A stretch of DNA of 64,000 nucleotides from Pseudomonas abietaniphila (GCF_900100795.1 NZ_FNCO01000003.1:248001-312000), one strand, 5' to 3'. Numbered from the stretch's first letter, positions 27,529-38,778 are shown. Numbers and translations: made by a program. Notes: a model not told the origin generated them from the sequence alone.

Positions 27529-28707
27529 ATGGCTTGGAATGAGCCGGGTGGCAACTCGAATAATCAGGATCCTTGGGGTGGTAAGCGCAAGGGCGGCGAC
27601 CGCAAGGGGCCACCAGATCTCGACGAGGCCTTCCGAAAGCTGCAGGAAAGCCTGAATGGGTTGTTCGGTGGTGGTAAGAAACGCAGTGGTGATGGCGGCG
27701 GCAGTGGCGGCGGTTCGGGCAAGGGCGGCGGTCTTGGCCTGCTCGGCATCGGCCTGGTCGTGCTGCTCGCAATCTGGCTCTACAACGCGATCTACGTGGT
27801 AGACGAGCAAGAGCAAGCCGTGGTGCTGCGTTTTGGTAAGTACTATGAAACGGTCGGGCCGGGTCTGAATATCTATTTCCCGCCCTTTGACCGCAAGTAC
27901 CTCGAGAACGTGACGCGTGAACGTGCGTACAGCAAGCAAGGGCAAATGCTCACCGAAGACGAAAACATCGTCGAGGTGCCGTTGACCGTGCAGTACAAGA
28001 TCACCAACCTGCAGGATTTCGTGCTCAGCGTCGATCAGCCTGAAGTCAGTCTGCAACACGCTACCGAAAGCGCATTGCGCCATGTGGTCGGTTCGACCGC
28101 CATGGATCAGGTGCTGACCGAAGGTCGCGAGTTGATGGCGAGCGAGATCAAGGAGCGCCTTCAGCGTTTCCTCGACACCTATCGCACCGGCATCACCGTG
28201 ACCCAGGTGAACGTACAGAACGCTGCTGCGCCGCGTGAAGTTCAGGAAGCGTTTGATGACGTGATCCGTGCCCGTGAAGACGAGCAGCGTTCGCGCAACC
28301 AGGCCGAAACCTATGCTAACGGTGTGATTCCGGAAGCCCGTGGTCAGGCCCAGCGTATCGTCGAAGATGCCAACGGTTACCGTGACGAAGTGGTTTCTCG
28401 TGCCAAGGGTGAGGCGGATCGCTTCACCAAGCTGGTCGCCGAGTACCGCAAGGCACCCGAGGTTACCCGCGAGCGTCTGTACCTGGACACCATGCAAGAA
28501 GTCTTCAGCAACACCAGCAAGGTACTCGTGACCGGCGACAAGGGTCAGAACAACTTGCTCTATCTACCGTTGGACAAAATGATCGAAGGCAGCCGTAGGG
28601 GTTCGGCATCGTCTGCAAGCGGCGCGGCGACCACTGTCGTCGATCCGGGCTCTCGGGCTGCGGACATGCAACAGCAACGCGACACGCGCACTAGGGAGAC
28701 TCGCTGA
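27529..28707 (+). CDS. hflK: FtsH protease modulator HflK
   Basis: Codes for 392 residues from the ATG at 27529 with GGAGAG upstream. A cytoplasmic Gly/Lys-rich N-terminus (about 1-75) leads to one membrane helix (about 76-93, LGLLGIGLVVLLAIWLY). The SPFH/prohibitin domain follows (YVVDEQEQAVVLRFGKY ... EAFDDVIRAREDEQRSRNQAE). With HflC it forms the membrane cage around FtsH and modulates its protease activity. The tail is disordered. Its stop overlaps the hflC start (TGATG). Confidence 0.97.
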   Translation: MAWNEPGGNSNNQDPWGGKRKGGDRKGPPDLDEAFRKLQESLNGLFGGGKKRSGDGGGSGGGSGKGGGLGLLGIGLVVLLAIWLYNAIYVVDEQEQAVVLRFGKYYETVGPGLNIYFPPFDRKYLENVTRERAYSKQGQMLTEDENIVEVPLTVQYKITNLQDFVLSVDQPEVSLQHATESALRHVVGSTAMDQVLTEGRELMASEIKERLQRFLDTYRTGITVTQVNVQNAAAPREVQEAFDDVIRAREDEQRSRNQAETYANGVIPEARGQAQRIVEDANGYRDEVVSRAKGEADRFTKLVAEYRKAPEVTRERLYLDTMQEVFSNTSKVLVTGDKGQNNLLYLPLDKMIEGSRRGSASSASGAATTVVDPGSRAADMQQQRDTRTRETR

Positions 28708-29576
28708 TGAGCAATAAATCTCTGGTTGCCCTGATTGTCTGTGTCGTTCTGGCTGTTGTGGCGTGGAACAGCTTCTACATCGTTGCTCAGACCGAGCGTG
28801 CCGTGCTCTTGCAATTCGGTCGCGTGGTTCAGGCTGATGTTCCACCGGGTCTGCACGTCAAGGTTCCGTACGTGAACCAGGTGCGCAAGTTCGACGGTCG
28901 CCTGTTGACCCTGGATGCGCCGACTCAGCGTTTCCTGACGCTGGAAAAGAAAGCCGTCATGGTCGATGCCTACGCCAAGTGGCGCGTGAAGGACGCTGAG
29001 CGTTTCTACACCGCGACATCGGGTCTGAAGCAGATCGCCGACGAACGTCTGTCTCGTCGTCTTGAATCGGGTCTGCGTGACCAGTTCGGTAAGCGCACCC
29101 TGCACGAAGCCGTGTCGGGTGAGCGTGATGCGCTGATGGCTGACATCACGGCGTCGCTGAACAAGATGGCCGAGAAAGAACTGGGCATCGAAGTCGTCGA
29201 CGTTCGCGTCAAGGCGATCGACCTGCCGAAGGAAGTGAACCGCAGCGTGTTCGAGCGTATGAGCACCGAGCGTGAACGTGAGGCTCGCGAGCATCGCGCC
29301 AAGGGTAACGAGCTGGCAGAAGGCATTCGTGCCGATGCTGATCGTCAACGCCGCGTGCTGCTGGCTGAGGCGTATCGTGAGTCCGAGGAAGCGCGTGGTG
29401 ACGGTGATGCACAAGCCGCCGCGATCTACTCCAAGGCCTACGGCCAGGACCAGGAGTTCTATGCGTTCTATCGCAGCCTGCGCGCTTACCGTGAAAGCTT
29501 CGCCAACAAAAGTGACGTGATGGTGCTTGATCCAGGCAGCGAATTCTTCCGCTATCTGAATAAAGCCAAACCGTGA
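28707..29576 (+). CDS. hflC: FtsH protease modulator HflC
   Basis: Codes for 289 residues: an N-terminal signal-anchor (SLVALIVCVVLAVVAWNSFYIV), then the SPFH domain (QTERAVLLQFGRVVQADVPPG, PTQRFLTLEKKAV) and a helical end (EREAREHRAKGNELAEGIRADADRQ). It is the partner of HflK in the FtsH complex. The one-base overlap with hflK indicates translational coupling. Many pseudomonads have a small DUF2065 membrane gene next; none is visible here. Confidence 0.97.
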   Translation: MSNKSLVALIVCVVLAVVAWNSFYIVAQTERAVLLQFGRVVQADVPPGLHVKVPYVNQVRKFDGRLLTLDAPTQRFLTLEKKAVMVDAYAKWRVKDAERFYTATSGLKQIADERLSRRLESGLRDQFGKRTLHEAVSGERDALMADITASLNKMAEKELGIEVVDVRVKAIDLPKEVNRSVFERMSTEREREAREHRAKGNELAEGIRADADRQRRVLLAEAYRESEEARGDGDAQAAAIYSKAYGQDQEFYAFYRSLRAYRESFANKSDVMVLDPGSEFFRYLNKAKP

Positions 29577-29597
29577 TCGTCAACCGCAATTGAGACC

Positions 29598-29685
29598 TCC
29601 GCCGGGCGGCAAAACTGTCCGGCGGGGTGATCGCACGCGAAAACGTGTGTATGATGCGGCAGCCGGGAAATTCCCGGCTTTTTTG
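29598..29685 (+). terminator. Terminator after hflC, preceded by a second hairpin
   Basis: AGCCGGGAA / TTCCCGGCT followed by TTTTTT (29662-29685) is a classical intrinsic terminator. A GC-rich hairpin, CCGCCGG / CCGGCGG, lies at about 29598-29626, just after hflC. The 298-base gap to hisZ holds nothing else that I can recognise. Confidence 0.8.
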
Positions 29686-29874
29686 CGTCTACACGATTGA
29701 TTGGCCGTGGCGTGTTTCGTGCGCGGCAGTTTTTTCGAGGACAGTGTTGGCAAATCTGCGGCGCGTCTCGTTCTGGAATTAAGGTTCCTGGACACGTTCG
29801 TCGGGCTCAACGCTGTCTGCTTCACTCAAGGCTTGCCCAAGGGTTGGCCGCCCGGATCATAGGGGAAAGGCGTA

Positions 29875-31062
29875 ATGGCAACGGTTGACCGCTGGCTGCT
29901 GCCGGATGGCATCGAAGAAGTACTGCCGCCGGAAGCTGCGCGCATAGAAGTGGCGCGTCGTCAGGTGTTGGATCTGTTTCAGAGCTGGGGCTATGAGTTC
30001 GTCGTCACCCCACACATCGAATACCTTGAATCACTGCTCACAGGCGCTGGCCAGGATCTGGATCTGCGCACCTTCAAAGTGGTCGATCCGCAATCAGGTC
30101 GGCAGATGGGTTTCCGCGCGGACATCACGCCGCAGGTCGCCCGCATCGACGCGCATACCTTGCGCCGCGAAGGCCCGAGCCGTCTGTGCTACGCCGGCAG
30201 CGTCCTGCACGCTCAGCCACGCGCACTGTCCTCCTCGCGCAGCCCGATTCAGCTCGGTGCCGAGTTGTACGGCGATGCCAGTCCAAGCAGCGATGTCGAA
30301 GTCATCAGCCTGATGCTGGCTATGCTGAAACTGGCAGATGTGCCTGACGTCCATATGGATCTGGGGCATGTCGGCATCTACCGTGGCCTGGCCCGTGCGG
30401 CCGGTTTGTCCGGTGAGGTCGAGCAACAACTGTTTGATGCATTGCAGCGCAAGGCAATCGACGAAGTCATCGCTTTGACCGAAAACCTGCCGGCGGACCT
30501 GGCAGCCATGCTGCGTGCGCTGGTCGATCTGTGTGGTGGCCGCGAAGTATTGACCGCGGCCCGTGATCGTCTCGCCAAGGCGCCAGCACCGGTTATCGAG
30601 GCGCTGGATGACTTGCTGGAAATCGCCGAGCGGCTGTCGGCGCGTTTCCCTGATCTACCGTTGTATTTCGACCTCGGTGAGTTGCGCGGCTATCACTACC
30701 ATACGGGTGTGGTGTTCGCGGTGTTCGTGCCGGGTGTCGGCCAATCGATCGCCCAGGGTGGTCGCTACGATGACATCGGTGCTGACTTTGGTCGCGCACG
30801 TCCGGCAACGGGCTTCTCCACCGATTTGAAAACCCTGGTCACGCTGGGGCAGGCGCAGATCGAGCTACCGTCTGGCGGTATCTGGATGCCTGACAGCACC
30901 GATGCGGCACTCTGGCAGAAAGTCTGCCAGCTGCGCAGCGAAGGTGAGCGCGTGGTTCAGGCGTTGCCAGGCCAGTCGGTCTCGGCGGCGAAAGAAGCCG
31001 ACTGCGATCGGCAATTGATTCAGCATGGCGAGCTTTGGCAGGTACTGCCGCTGGCCTCTTGA
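29875..31062 (+). CDS. hisZ: ATP phosphoribosyltransferase regulatory subunit
   Basis: Codes for 395 residues from the ATG at 29875 with AGGGGAAAGG upstream. It is a histidyl-tRNA synthetase paralogue: class II motif 2-like [14 protein letters not shown] (about 81-94), and a HisRS-like VAQGGRYD equivalent ([11 protein letters not shown]). It lacks the anticodon-binding domain. It activates the short form of HisG in histidine synthesis. It sits 54 bases upstream of purA, the usual Pseudomonas order. Confidence 0.96.
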   Translation: MATVDRWLLPDGIEEVLPPEAARIEVARRQVLDLFQSWGYEFVVTPHIEYLESLLTGAGQDLDLRTFKVVDPQSGRQMGFRADITPQVARIDAHTLRREGPSRLCYAGSVLHAQPRALSSSRSPIQLGAELYGDASPSSDVEVISLMLAMLKLADVPDVHMDLGHVGIYRGLARAAGLSGEVEQQLFDALQRKAIDEVIALTENLPADLAAMLRALVDLCGGREVLTAARDRLAKAPAPVIEALDDLLEIAERLSARFPDLPLYFDLGELRGYHYHTGVVFAVFVPGVGQSIAQGGRYDDIGADFGRARPATGFSTDLKTLVTLGQAQIELPSGGIWMPDSTDAALWQKVCQLRSEGERVVQALPGQSVSAAKEADCDRQLIQHGELWQVLPLAS

Positions 31063-31101
31063 GTTTTCCAGTCGGCTGCAGCCGGCACCCAGTTTGCGTG
31101 A

Positions 31102-32409
<1,308 letters not shown>

Positions 32410-32427
32410 TAAGTCGTTGAAATAAAA

Positions 32428-32459
32428 ACAAAGGGTCGCTCAGGCGGCCCTTTGTTTTG
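32428..32459 (+). terminator. Intrinsic terminator after purA
   Basis: ACAAAGGG / CCCTTTGT with an inner CGC / GCG stem is followed by TTTTG. It lies about 20 bases after the purA stop. Confidence 0.85.
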
Positions 32460-32559
32460 CCTGCTTGATCGTCCTCGCAATGTCGGCACAACACTTGCTG
32501 TAAATACCGCCAGAAAAGATGCCATCATTTTAATGGCGTTTGTTGTGGGGGAATCTCCT

Positions 32560-34494
32560 GTGTCAGCCGTCCTTTCGCTTCTTCGCAGCCGCTTGCTGCG
32601 CCCCGTATTCATTGCGCTTGGCATTGCCCTTTTGGTGCAGGTCCTGGTGGCGGTCGCCCTTACCCGGAGCACCGTGACTGCGCTGGAAGCTGACCTCGCC
32701 GCACGGCTGGGTGTAGATTCGCAACACTTGTCGGGAGAACTGGAGCAGGCGAGCCGTGACGTAACGTCCAGCCTCGACAGCCTTTCTCAAAATACCCGTC
32801 AACGTCTGAGCGCCGGTTTGTCCGCCCGTCTGAAGGATGAACAAAAGCAACTGCGCGCCACGCTGGAAAAAGACCTGAAGGACTCGGCTACCGATATGGC
32901 TGAGCTTCTCGCGGCAGTTGCCCCGCGCGCCATGTGGGACGGCGACACCCCGACGCTGTCGGAATTCGCGCGCCGTGCGCAGCGCAATCCCAATGTGTTG
33001 TTCGTGGTTTACGACGATGCGCAGGGTGAGCATCTGACCCGTTATCTGAATCGTGACAACGAGTCGATTAAGTCGCTGCTCGCCAAGGGCGAGGGTGAGC
33101 GGGCAATGGACAAGGTCCTCAATGCCGCGCAGAAAGACCCTTCGGTTTATTACGTTGAAGCGTCGATCAGCCCTAACGGTGTGGAAATCGGCAAGGTGCG
33201 CATGGGCGTGTCGACCGCCACCGTCGAAGAAAATCTGATGGCGCTGGACAAGCGTTTCACTGCACTGATTGGCAGCGGCGGCCAGCTTGTCTCAGAGAGT
33301 CTGGGTGGCGCGGCCGCTGAGAGTTCCAGTGCTCTGCGTTCCCGTCTGACGACGGCGCAGACAGCAGCGTCGGCGATGGCCACCAATACCAGCACCACTG
33401 TTCAGGATGCTGCGGCCACGCTGCGTTGGAGAATCGGTGTAGGCCTGGCGTTGGTGGGTCTTGCCGTATTACTGGCGCTGGCCGTGGTGCTGGGTCGTCG
33501 TGTGGTTCTGCGCTTGCAATTGCTCAATCGCGCGCTGGACGATCTGGCAGCGGGCGAGGGTGACTTGACCAAGCGCGTCAAACTCAACAGTAACGACGAA
33601 ATCGGCGATATGGCCGCGGCGGTGAACCGGTTCGTGGACAAGCTGCAGCCGATCGTTCGTGAGGCGGGAGACGTTGCGCAGCAGACCGGTGTCGAGATCG
33701 GCGCCATGAGCAAGCGCAATGCCGGTGCCGATGCGGCCGCAGAATTGCAGCGCGATGAGGTGGCCGCCAGTCTTCAGGCGTTGGCGCAAATGGCTGACGA
33801 AGCGCAGGCCGAGAGCCATGCTATGCAAGCAGCGCTGCAGCAGGTGGTCGATATTCGTCAGGCGACCGATGAAAACACCCGTACTTCGAATCAGGTCGGT
33901 GGTTTGATCGAGGCGTTGGCCGGACAGGTTGAGGCCGGCTCCCAGGTTATCGAGCGTCTGGCGCAGCAGAGCCAACAGATTGAGGTGGTGCTGGAGGTGA
34001 TTCATGGCATCGCCGAGCAGACCAACCTCTTGGCGCTCAACGCCGCCATTGAGGCGGCACGCGCAGGCGAGACCGGCCGTGGTTTTGCGGTGGTCGCTGA
34101 TGAGGTGCGGGCGCTGGCGAGCAAGACGCAAAGTTCCACAGGTGATATTCAGGAGCACATCGCCAAGTTGCAGTCCGGGGCGAAGGAGGCAGTCGCGACG
34201 ATCGGTCTGGCAGGGCGTCAGGCCAAGGAAGGGCTTGCGGTCTTGCGTGACAGCGCGCGCCTTCAGCAAACCGTGCAGGTCTCGGTTGAGCAGGTTCATG
34301 CAGCCATTGGATTGGCGACTCGCGCGGCTGAGCATCAGGCCAAGGGTGCGCAGGCCGTGAGAGGGCGTGTTGAGAATATCCATGCACAAGCCGAAAAGGC
34401 CGCGCAGGCGGTTGTTGAAACGACGGCAAGTGGCAAGACACTGGACAAGCTTGCGGCGCAGTTGAAGGCAAGCCTGGGGCAGTTCCGGGCTTGA
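32560..34494 (+). CDS. Methyl-accepting chemotaxis protein
   Basis: Codes for 644 residues from a GTG at 32560 preceded by GTGGGGGAA; the ATG at 32533 (653 residues) is a close alternative. TM1 (about 15-34) and TM2 (about 290-310, [23 protein letters not shown]) enclose a periplasmic region of about 250 residues. Its first part is helical and its second part looks PAS/dCache-like ([27 protein letters not shown]). HAMP follows, then a signalling domain with the hairpin [32 protein letters not shown]. The ligand is unknown. No C-terminal NWETF-like pentapeptide is present. Confidence 0.92.
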   Translation: MSAVLSLLRSRLLRPVFIALGIALLVQVLVAVALTRSTVTALEADLAARLGVDSQHLSGELEQASRDVTSSLDSLSQNTRQRLSAGLSARLKDEQKQLRATLEKDLKDSATDMAELLAAVAPRAMWDGDTPTLSEFARRAQRNPNVLFVVYDDAQGEHLTRYLNRDNESIKSLLAKGEGERAMDKVLNAAQKDPSVYYVEASISPNGVEIGKVRMGVSTATVEENLMALDKRFTALIGSGGQLVSESLGGAAAESSSALRSRLTTAQTAASAMATNTSTTVQDAAATLRWRIGVGLALVGLAVLLALAVVLGRRVVLRLQLLNRALDDLAAGEGDLTKRVKLNSNDEIGDMAAAVNRFVDKLQPIVREAGDVAQQTGVEIGAMSKRNAGADAAAELQRDEVAASLQALAQMADEAQAESHAMQAALQQVVDIRQATDENTRTSNQVGGLIEALAGQVEAGSQVIERLAQQSQQIEVVLEVIHGIAEQTNLLALNAAIEAARAGETGRGFAVVADEVRALASKTQSSTGDIQEHIAKLQSGAKEAVATIGLAGRQAKEGLAVLRDSARLQQTVQVSVEQVHAAIGLATRAAEHQAKGAQAVRGRVENIHAQAEKAAQAVVETTASGKTLDKLAAQLKASLGQFRA

Positions 34495-34510
34495 TACGCT
34501 TTGATTGAGC

Positions 34511-34603
34511 CTTTGCAGGCGTGAGCTTGCTCGCGATCACAACGCATCAGGCAATGCTGCGCGCACTGATGTAGGGCTGTCGCGAGCAAGCCTGCTCTGC
34601 AGG
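34511..34603. repeat. REPIN between the chemoreceptor and tRNA-Leu
   Basis: CTTTGCAGGCGTGAGCTTGCTCGCGA (34511-34536 region) and TCGCGAGCAAGCCTGCTCTGCAGG (34580-34603 region) are inverted arms of the GCTTGCTCGCGA REP subtype, with a loop of about 43 bases. It separates the plus-strand chemoreceptor from the minus-strand tRNA unit. Confidence 0.8.
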
Positions 34604-34650
34604 TGAGGCGGGCTTCGGGTCCGAAAATTCCAATCCCCGAAAAGCACAAA

Positions 34651-34669
34651 ACCGAGCACTTGGCTCGGT
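34651..34669 (-). terminator. Terminator downstream of tRNA-Leu copy 1
   Basis: ACCGAG / CTCGGT hairpin with loop CACTTGG. Read on the minus strand it is followed by TTTTGTGCTTTT. It lies 12 bases beyond the tRNA 3' end. Confidence 0.8.
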
Positions 34670-34680
34670 TTCGTTTTGTT

Positions 34681-34767
34681 TGGTGCCCAGGAGAAGACTC
34701 GAACTTCCACGACCGTAAGGTCACCAGCACCTGAAGCTGGCGTGTCTACCAATTTCACCACCTGGGC
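34681..34767 (-). tRNA. tRNA-Leu (anticodon CAG), copy 1
   Basis: The 87-base sequence has acceptor arm GCCCAGG / CCTGGGC, discriminator A and an encoded CCA. The D arm has GGTAGACACG, the anticodon stem is CCAGC / GCTGG with loop TTCAGGT, and the variable arm is long (TGACCTTACGGTCG). The T arm reads GTTCGAGTC. The loop gives anticodon CAG, decoding CUG, the main leucine codon of GC-rich Pseudomonas. It is almost identical to the copy at 34977. Confidence 0.96.
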
Positions 34768-34947
34768 ATGGCGCTGATTTAATTAGATTTTTCATTTCAA
34801 TGCAACACAAATTTGCGATTTTGTGAGGGACGTGAGAAATCTTCAGCGGGATGCAGACGCAGTGGGCGTTCGATAGGGAGAAGGAAGTGATCTACGCTCA
34901 GATCTGTTTTGTGGGGTGGTTGATTTTCAAACCCCAGAAAGCACAAA

Positions 34948-34966
34948 ACCGAGCACGTGGCTCGGT
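34948..34966 (-). terminator. Terminator-like hairpin downstream of tRNA-Leu copy 2
   Basis: ACCGAG / CTCGGT with loop CACGTGG, followed on the minus strand by TTTTGTGCTTTC. It differs from the hairpin after copy 1 only in the loop, showing that gene and terminator were duplicated together. Confidence 0.7.
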
Positions 34967-34976
34967 TTCGTTGAAT

Positions 34977-35063
34977 TGGTGCCCAGAAGAAGACTCGAAC
35001 TTCCACGACCGTAAGGTCACCAGCACCTGAAGCTGGCGTGTCTACCAATTTCACCATCTGGGC
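34977..35063 (-). tRNA. tRNA-Leu (anticodon CAG), copy 2
   Basis: The 87-base sequence has encoded CCA, anticodon loop TTCAGGT and the same D, variable and T arms as copy 1. The acceptor pair differs: GCCCAGA / TCTGGGC instead of GCCCAGG / CCTGGGC, a compensated change at position 7:66 that keeps pairing. It is the upstream member of the minus-strand pair and is divergent from rnr. Confidence 0.96.
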
Positions 35064-35289
35064 AATTCGTTGATTTCGTTGGACTAATTTTTCAAAAAGC
35101 CGTTTGATTTCAACTACAACGTGGCAGTGCCGTCGTTGTGGGGCGCATCTTACGGATGACATTCGAGGCTGTAAACCCCTGTTGAGAAATTTTTTTTGAA
35201 ATAGCGAAAAGCGACAGCAAACGCTGTCTTCGCGTTTCAATCTGGTATATGCCAAACTAATTGCATACAGATAAGGTGAACTCATTCCA

Positions 35290-37917
35290 ATGGCCGATTG
35301 GCAGTCCCTCGATCCCGAGGCCGCTCGTGAAGCGGAAAAATACGAAAACCCCATCCCTAGCCGTGAGCTGATCCTGGCGCACCTCTCCGACCGTGGCTCG
35401 CCCGCTGCACGCGAGGAGCTGGTGGAAGAGTTCGGTCTGACGACTGAAGATCAGATCGAAGCCCTTCGCCGCCGCTTGCGCGCGATGGAGCGTGATGCTC
35501 AGCTGATCTACACCCGCCGGGGCACGTATGCGCCGGTGGACAAGCTCGACCTGATCCTTGGGCGCATCAGCGGCCATCGCGACGGTTTTGGCTTCCTGGT
35601 GCCGGACGACGGCTCGGACGACTTGTTCATGAGCCCTGCGCAGATGCGTCTAGTGTTCGATGGCGACCGCGCACTGGCGCGTGTTTCCGGTCTGGACCGT
35701 CGCGGTCGTCGTGAAGGCGTCATCGTCGAAGTCGTTTCCCGCGCCCATGAAACGGTCGTCGGACGCTACTTCGAAGAAAGTGGCATCGGCTTCGTTGTGC
35801 CGGACAATCCAAAAATCCAGCAGGAAGTGCTGGTCACGCCAGGTCGCAACGCGAGCGCCAAGGTCGGCCAGTTCGTCGAGGTGAAAATCACCCACTGGCC
35901 GACGCCGCGCTTCCAGCCGCAAGGTGACGTGGTCGAGGTCGTAGGCAACTACATGGCGCCGGGCATGGAAATCGATGTCGCGCTGCGCACCTACGATATT
36001 CCTCACGTCTGGCCTGAGGCAGTGCTCAAAGAAGCCGCCAAGCTCAAGCCGGAAGTGGAAGAGAAAGACAAGGAGCATCGCGTCGATTTACGCCATCTGC
36101 CGTTCGTCACGATCGACGGCGAAGATGCGCGCGACTTCGATGACGCGGTTTTCTGCGAGGCCAAGCCCGGTAAGCTGCGCTTGTTCTCCGGTGGCTGGAA
36201 GCTTTACGTGGCCATTGCCGACGTCTCCAGCTATGTGAAGATCGGTTCGGCGCTGGACGCCGAGTCTCAGGTGCGAGGCAACTCGGTGTATTTCCCTGAG
36301 CGTGTCGTGCCGATGCTGCCTGAGCAGTTGTCCAACGGCCTGTGTTCGCTGAATCCGCTGGTCGATCGTCTGGCGATGGTGTGCGAGATGACCATCTCCA
36401 AAACCGGCGAGATGACCGACTACGTATTCTACGAAGCCGTCATCCATTCCCACGCTCGCTTGACCTACAACAAGGTCAGCTCGATTCTGGAGCACCCGAA
36501 AACCGCAGAAGCCAAACAGCTTCGCGGCGAATACGGCGATGTGGTCCCGCACCTCAAGCAGCTGTACGCGCTGTACAAGGTATTGCTGGGCGCCCGTCAT
36601 GTGCGCGGTGCGATCGATTTCGAAACCCAGGAAACGCGGATCATCTTCGGCTCTGAGCGCAAAATCGCGGAAATCCGCCCGACGACGCGTAACGATGCTC
36701 ACAAATTGATCGAGGAGTGCATGCTGGCTGCCAACGTGGCCACCGCTGAATTCCTCAAGAAACACGAGATTCCTGCGCTGTACCGTGTTCACGACGGTCC
36801 GCCGCCGGAGCGTCTGGAAAAACTGCGCGCCTTCCTGGGTGAGTTGGGGCTTTCCCTGCACAAGGGTAAAGACGGTCCGACGCCGAAGGATTATCAGGCG
36901 CTGCTGGAAACCATCAAGGATCGTCCGGATTACCACCTGATCCAGACCGTCATGCTGCGTTCTCTGAGCCAGGCGGTATACAGCTCTGACAACAACGGTC
37001 ACTTCGGTCTGAACTACGAGGCGTATACGCATTTCACCTCGCCGATCCGCCGTTACCCGGACTTGCTGACCCACCGCGCCATTCGCAGCGTGATCCGCTC
37101 CAAGCAGGACACGCCGCATGTTCGCCGTGCTGGCGGTGCGTCGATTCCGAAGGCGCGTATTTATCCGTACGACGAAGCCGTGCTGGAGCAACTGGGCGAG
37201 CAGTGCTCCATGAGCGAGCGCCGTGCCGATGAGGCAACCCGCGACGTCACGAACTGGCTCAAGTGCGAGTTCATGAAAGACCGCGTGGGCGAATCGTTCC
37301 CTGGTGTGATTACCGCCGTGACCGGTTTTGGCCTGTTCGTCGAGCTGACCGATATTTACGTCGAAGGTCTGGTTCACGTCACCGCGCTGCCGGGCGATTA
37401 CTACCATTTCGATCCGGTCCATCACCGTCTGGCGGGCGAGCGCACCGGGCGCAGCTTCCGTCTGGGCGACACCGTGGAAGTGCGGGTCATGCGCGTTGAT
37501 CTGGACGAGCGCAAGATCGACTTCGAGATGTCTGAAAAAACCACCAGCGCGCCCATCGGTCGTAAGCGCAAGGCCGCCGAGCCTGCTCCTGCCGGGAAAG
37601 AGAAAGAGAAAGAAAAGGCGTCGGCCGCACGACCAAGCCGTCGCAGCGCGTCGAAAGAGCCTGTCGTGGAGGCGTATCGCCCAAGCGACGCGGCCGCCAA
37701 AAACGCCGAAGTCCGCAAAAGTCGCGAGATGAAGAAAGCCTTGTTGGCGGAAGCGAAGGGCGGTAGCAAGGCGACGTCGGGAACGTCGTCTCGCAGTGAT
37801 GCGGCGCCTGAAAGCAAATCCGGCAAAACGAGTAAACACCGTAAGGGCCCGTCGAAGTCGGGCTCGGCTCCAGCTGCCAAGAGCGGCGGAGTGCGTAAAC
37901 CTAAGGCGAAGTCATGA
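35290..37917 (+). CDS. rnr: Ribonuclease R
   Basis: Codes for 875 residues from the ATG at 35290. A helix-turn-helix N-terminus (about 18-75) is followed by two cold-shock domains. The RNB catalytic domain (about 270-600) has the Asp cluster TIDGEDARDFDDAV and later FTSPIRRYPDLL. The S1 domain (about 660-745) is GVITAVTGFGLFVEL. A Lys/Ser/Ala-rich basic tail of about 110 residues ends the protein. It degrades structured RNA 3' to 5'. A 35204-35233 hairpin lies in the upstream gap. It overlaps rlmB by four bases. Confidence 0.97.
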   Translation: MADWQSLDPEAAREAEKYENPIPSRELILAHLSDRGSPAAREELVEEFGLTTEDQIEALRRRLRAMERDAQLIYTRRGTYAPVDKLDLILGRISGHRDGFGFLVPDDGSDDLFMSPAQMRLVFDGDRALARVSGLDRRGRREGVIVEVVSRAHETVVGRYFEESGIGFVVPDNPKIQQEVLVTPGRNASAKVGQFVEVKITHWPTPRFQPQGDVVEVVGNYMAPGMEIDVALRTYDIPHVWPEAVLKEAAKLKPEVEEKDKEHRVDLRHLPFVTIDGEDARDFDDAVFCEAKPGKLRLFSGGWKLYVAIADVSSYVKIGSALDAESQVRGNSVYFPERVVPMLPEQLSNGLCSLNPLVDRLAMVCEMTISKTGEMTDYVFYEAVIHSHARLTYNKVSSILEHPKTAEAKQLRGEYGDVVPHLKQLYALYKVLLGARHVRGAIDFETQETRIIFGSERKIAEIRPTTRNDAHKLIEECMLAANVATAEFLKKHEIPALYRVHDGPPPERLEKLRAFLGELGLSLHKGKDGPTPKDYQALLETIKDRPDYHLIQTVMLRSLSQAVYSSDNNGHFGLNYEAYTHFTSPIRRYPDLLTHRAIRSVIRSKQDTPHVRRAGGASIPKARIYPYDEAVLEQLGEQCSMSERRADEATRDVTNWLKCEFMKDRVGESFPGVITAVTGFGLFVELTDIYVEGLVHVTALPGDYYHFDPVHHRLAGERTGRSFRLGDTVEVRVMRVDLDERKIDFEMSEKTTSAPIGRKRKAAEPAPAGKEKEKEKASAARPSRRSASKEPVVEAYRPSDAAAKNAEVRKSREMKKALLAEAKGGSKATSGTSSRSDAAPESKSGKTSKHRKGPSKSGSAPAAKSGGVRKPKAKS

Positions 37918-38672
37918 GTTCGTTGGAAAAAATCTACGGCGTTCACGCCGTAGAAGCGCTGTTGCGGCATCACCCGAAACGGGTCAAGCAGATCTGGTTG
38001 GCAGAAGGGCGTAGCGATCCGCGCGTTCAGGTGTTGATCGATCTGGCTGCACAGAATCGCGTATCGGTCGGTCAGGCCGAGCGTCGTGAAATGGACGCGT
38101 GGGTAGAGGGCGTGCATCAGGGCGTGGTGGCGGACGTCAGTCCGAGCCAGGTCTGGGGCGAGGCGATGCTCGACGAGTTGCTCGACCGTACCGAAGGCGC
38201 GCCTTTTATCCTCGTGCTCGATGGCGTGACGGATCCTCACAACCTAGGTGCTTGCCTGCGTACCGCTGACGCCGCGGGTGCGCTCGCCGTGATCGTGCCG
38301 AAGGACAAATCCGCAACGCTGACCCCTACCGTTCGGAAGGTGGCGTGTGGCGCTGCCGAGGTGATCCCGTTGGTGGCGGTGACCAACCTTGCGCGCACAC
38401 TGGAAAAACTCCAGCAGCGTGGCCTTTGGGTGGTTGGCACGGCTGGCGAGGCGGAGCAAGAGCTGTATCAGCAGGATTTGACCGGACCGACCATCCTGAT
38501 CATGGGCGCGGAAGGCAAGGGCATGCGTCGCCTGACCCGTGAGCACTGCGATTACCTGGTCCGCCTGCCGATGGCGGGCAGCGTCAGCAGCCTTAACGTT
38601 TCGGTCGCTACCGGTGTGTGCTTGTTCGAGGCCATGCGCCAGCGCAGCGTGAAAGCAGGCGCCAAAAAGTAA
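37914..38672 (+). CDS. rlmB: 23S rRNA (guanosine(2251)-2'-O)-methyltransferase
   Basis: Codes for 252 residues. The start overlaps the rnr stop (ATGA). A substrate-binding N-terminal domain (EKIYGVHAVEALLRHHPKRVKQIWLAEGR) precedes the SPOUT knot: VLDGVTDPHNLGACLRTADAAGA, IMGAEGKGMRRL and SVSSLNVSVATGVCLFEA. It methylates G2251 in the peptidyl-transferase P loop. rnr-rlmB upstream of rpsF is the conserved arrangement. Confidence 0.97.
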   Translation: MSSLEKIYGVHAVEALLRHHPKRVKQIWLAEGRSDPRVQVLIDLAAQNRVSVGQAERREMDAWVEGVHQGVVADVSPSQVWGEAMLDELLDRTEGAPFILVLDGVTDPHNLGACLRTADAAGALAVIVPKDKSATLTPTVRKVACGAAEVIPLVAVTNLARTLEKLQQRGLWVVGTAGEAEQELYQQDLTGPTILIMGAEGKGMRRLTREHCDYLVRLPMAGSVSSLNVSVATGVCLFEAMRQRSVKAGAKK

Positions 38673-38688
38673 GCCGGGCTCAGTCCCC

Positions 38689-38778
38689 GTGGGAACAAAT
38701 TCATTCGTGATGCGGTATTTCAGTCGATGAGGTGTGTGTCGTCTGTGCAAAGGTCATCGCGGGTGAATTCGCGCCCAC
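38689..38778. repeat. REPIN of the GTGGGANCGANTTCATTCGYGATG type
   Basis: The left arm 38689-38712 (GTGGGAAC...CGTGATG) and the right arm 38755-38778 (CATCGCGG...GCGCCCAC) are inverted. It is the same subtype as 15524-15591. It occupies much of the first half of the 315-base rlmB-rpsF gap; the second half holds the rpsF promoter and leader. Confidence 0.7.

Noticed and set aside
34797..35354. 185-codon minus-strand frame over the tRNA-Leu copy 2
   Set aside because: It runs through a tRNA and the start of rnr; not coding.
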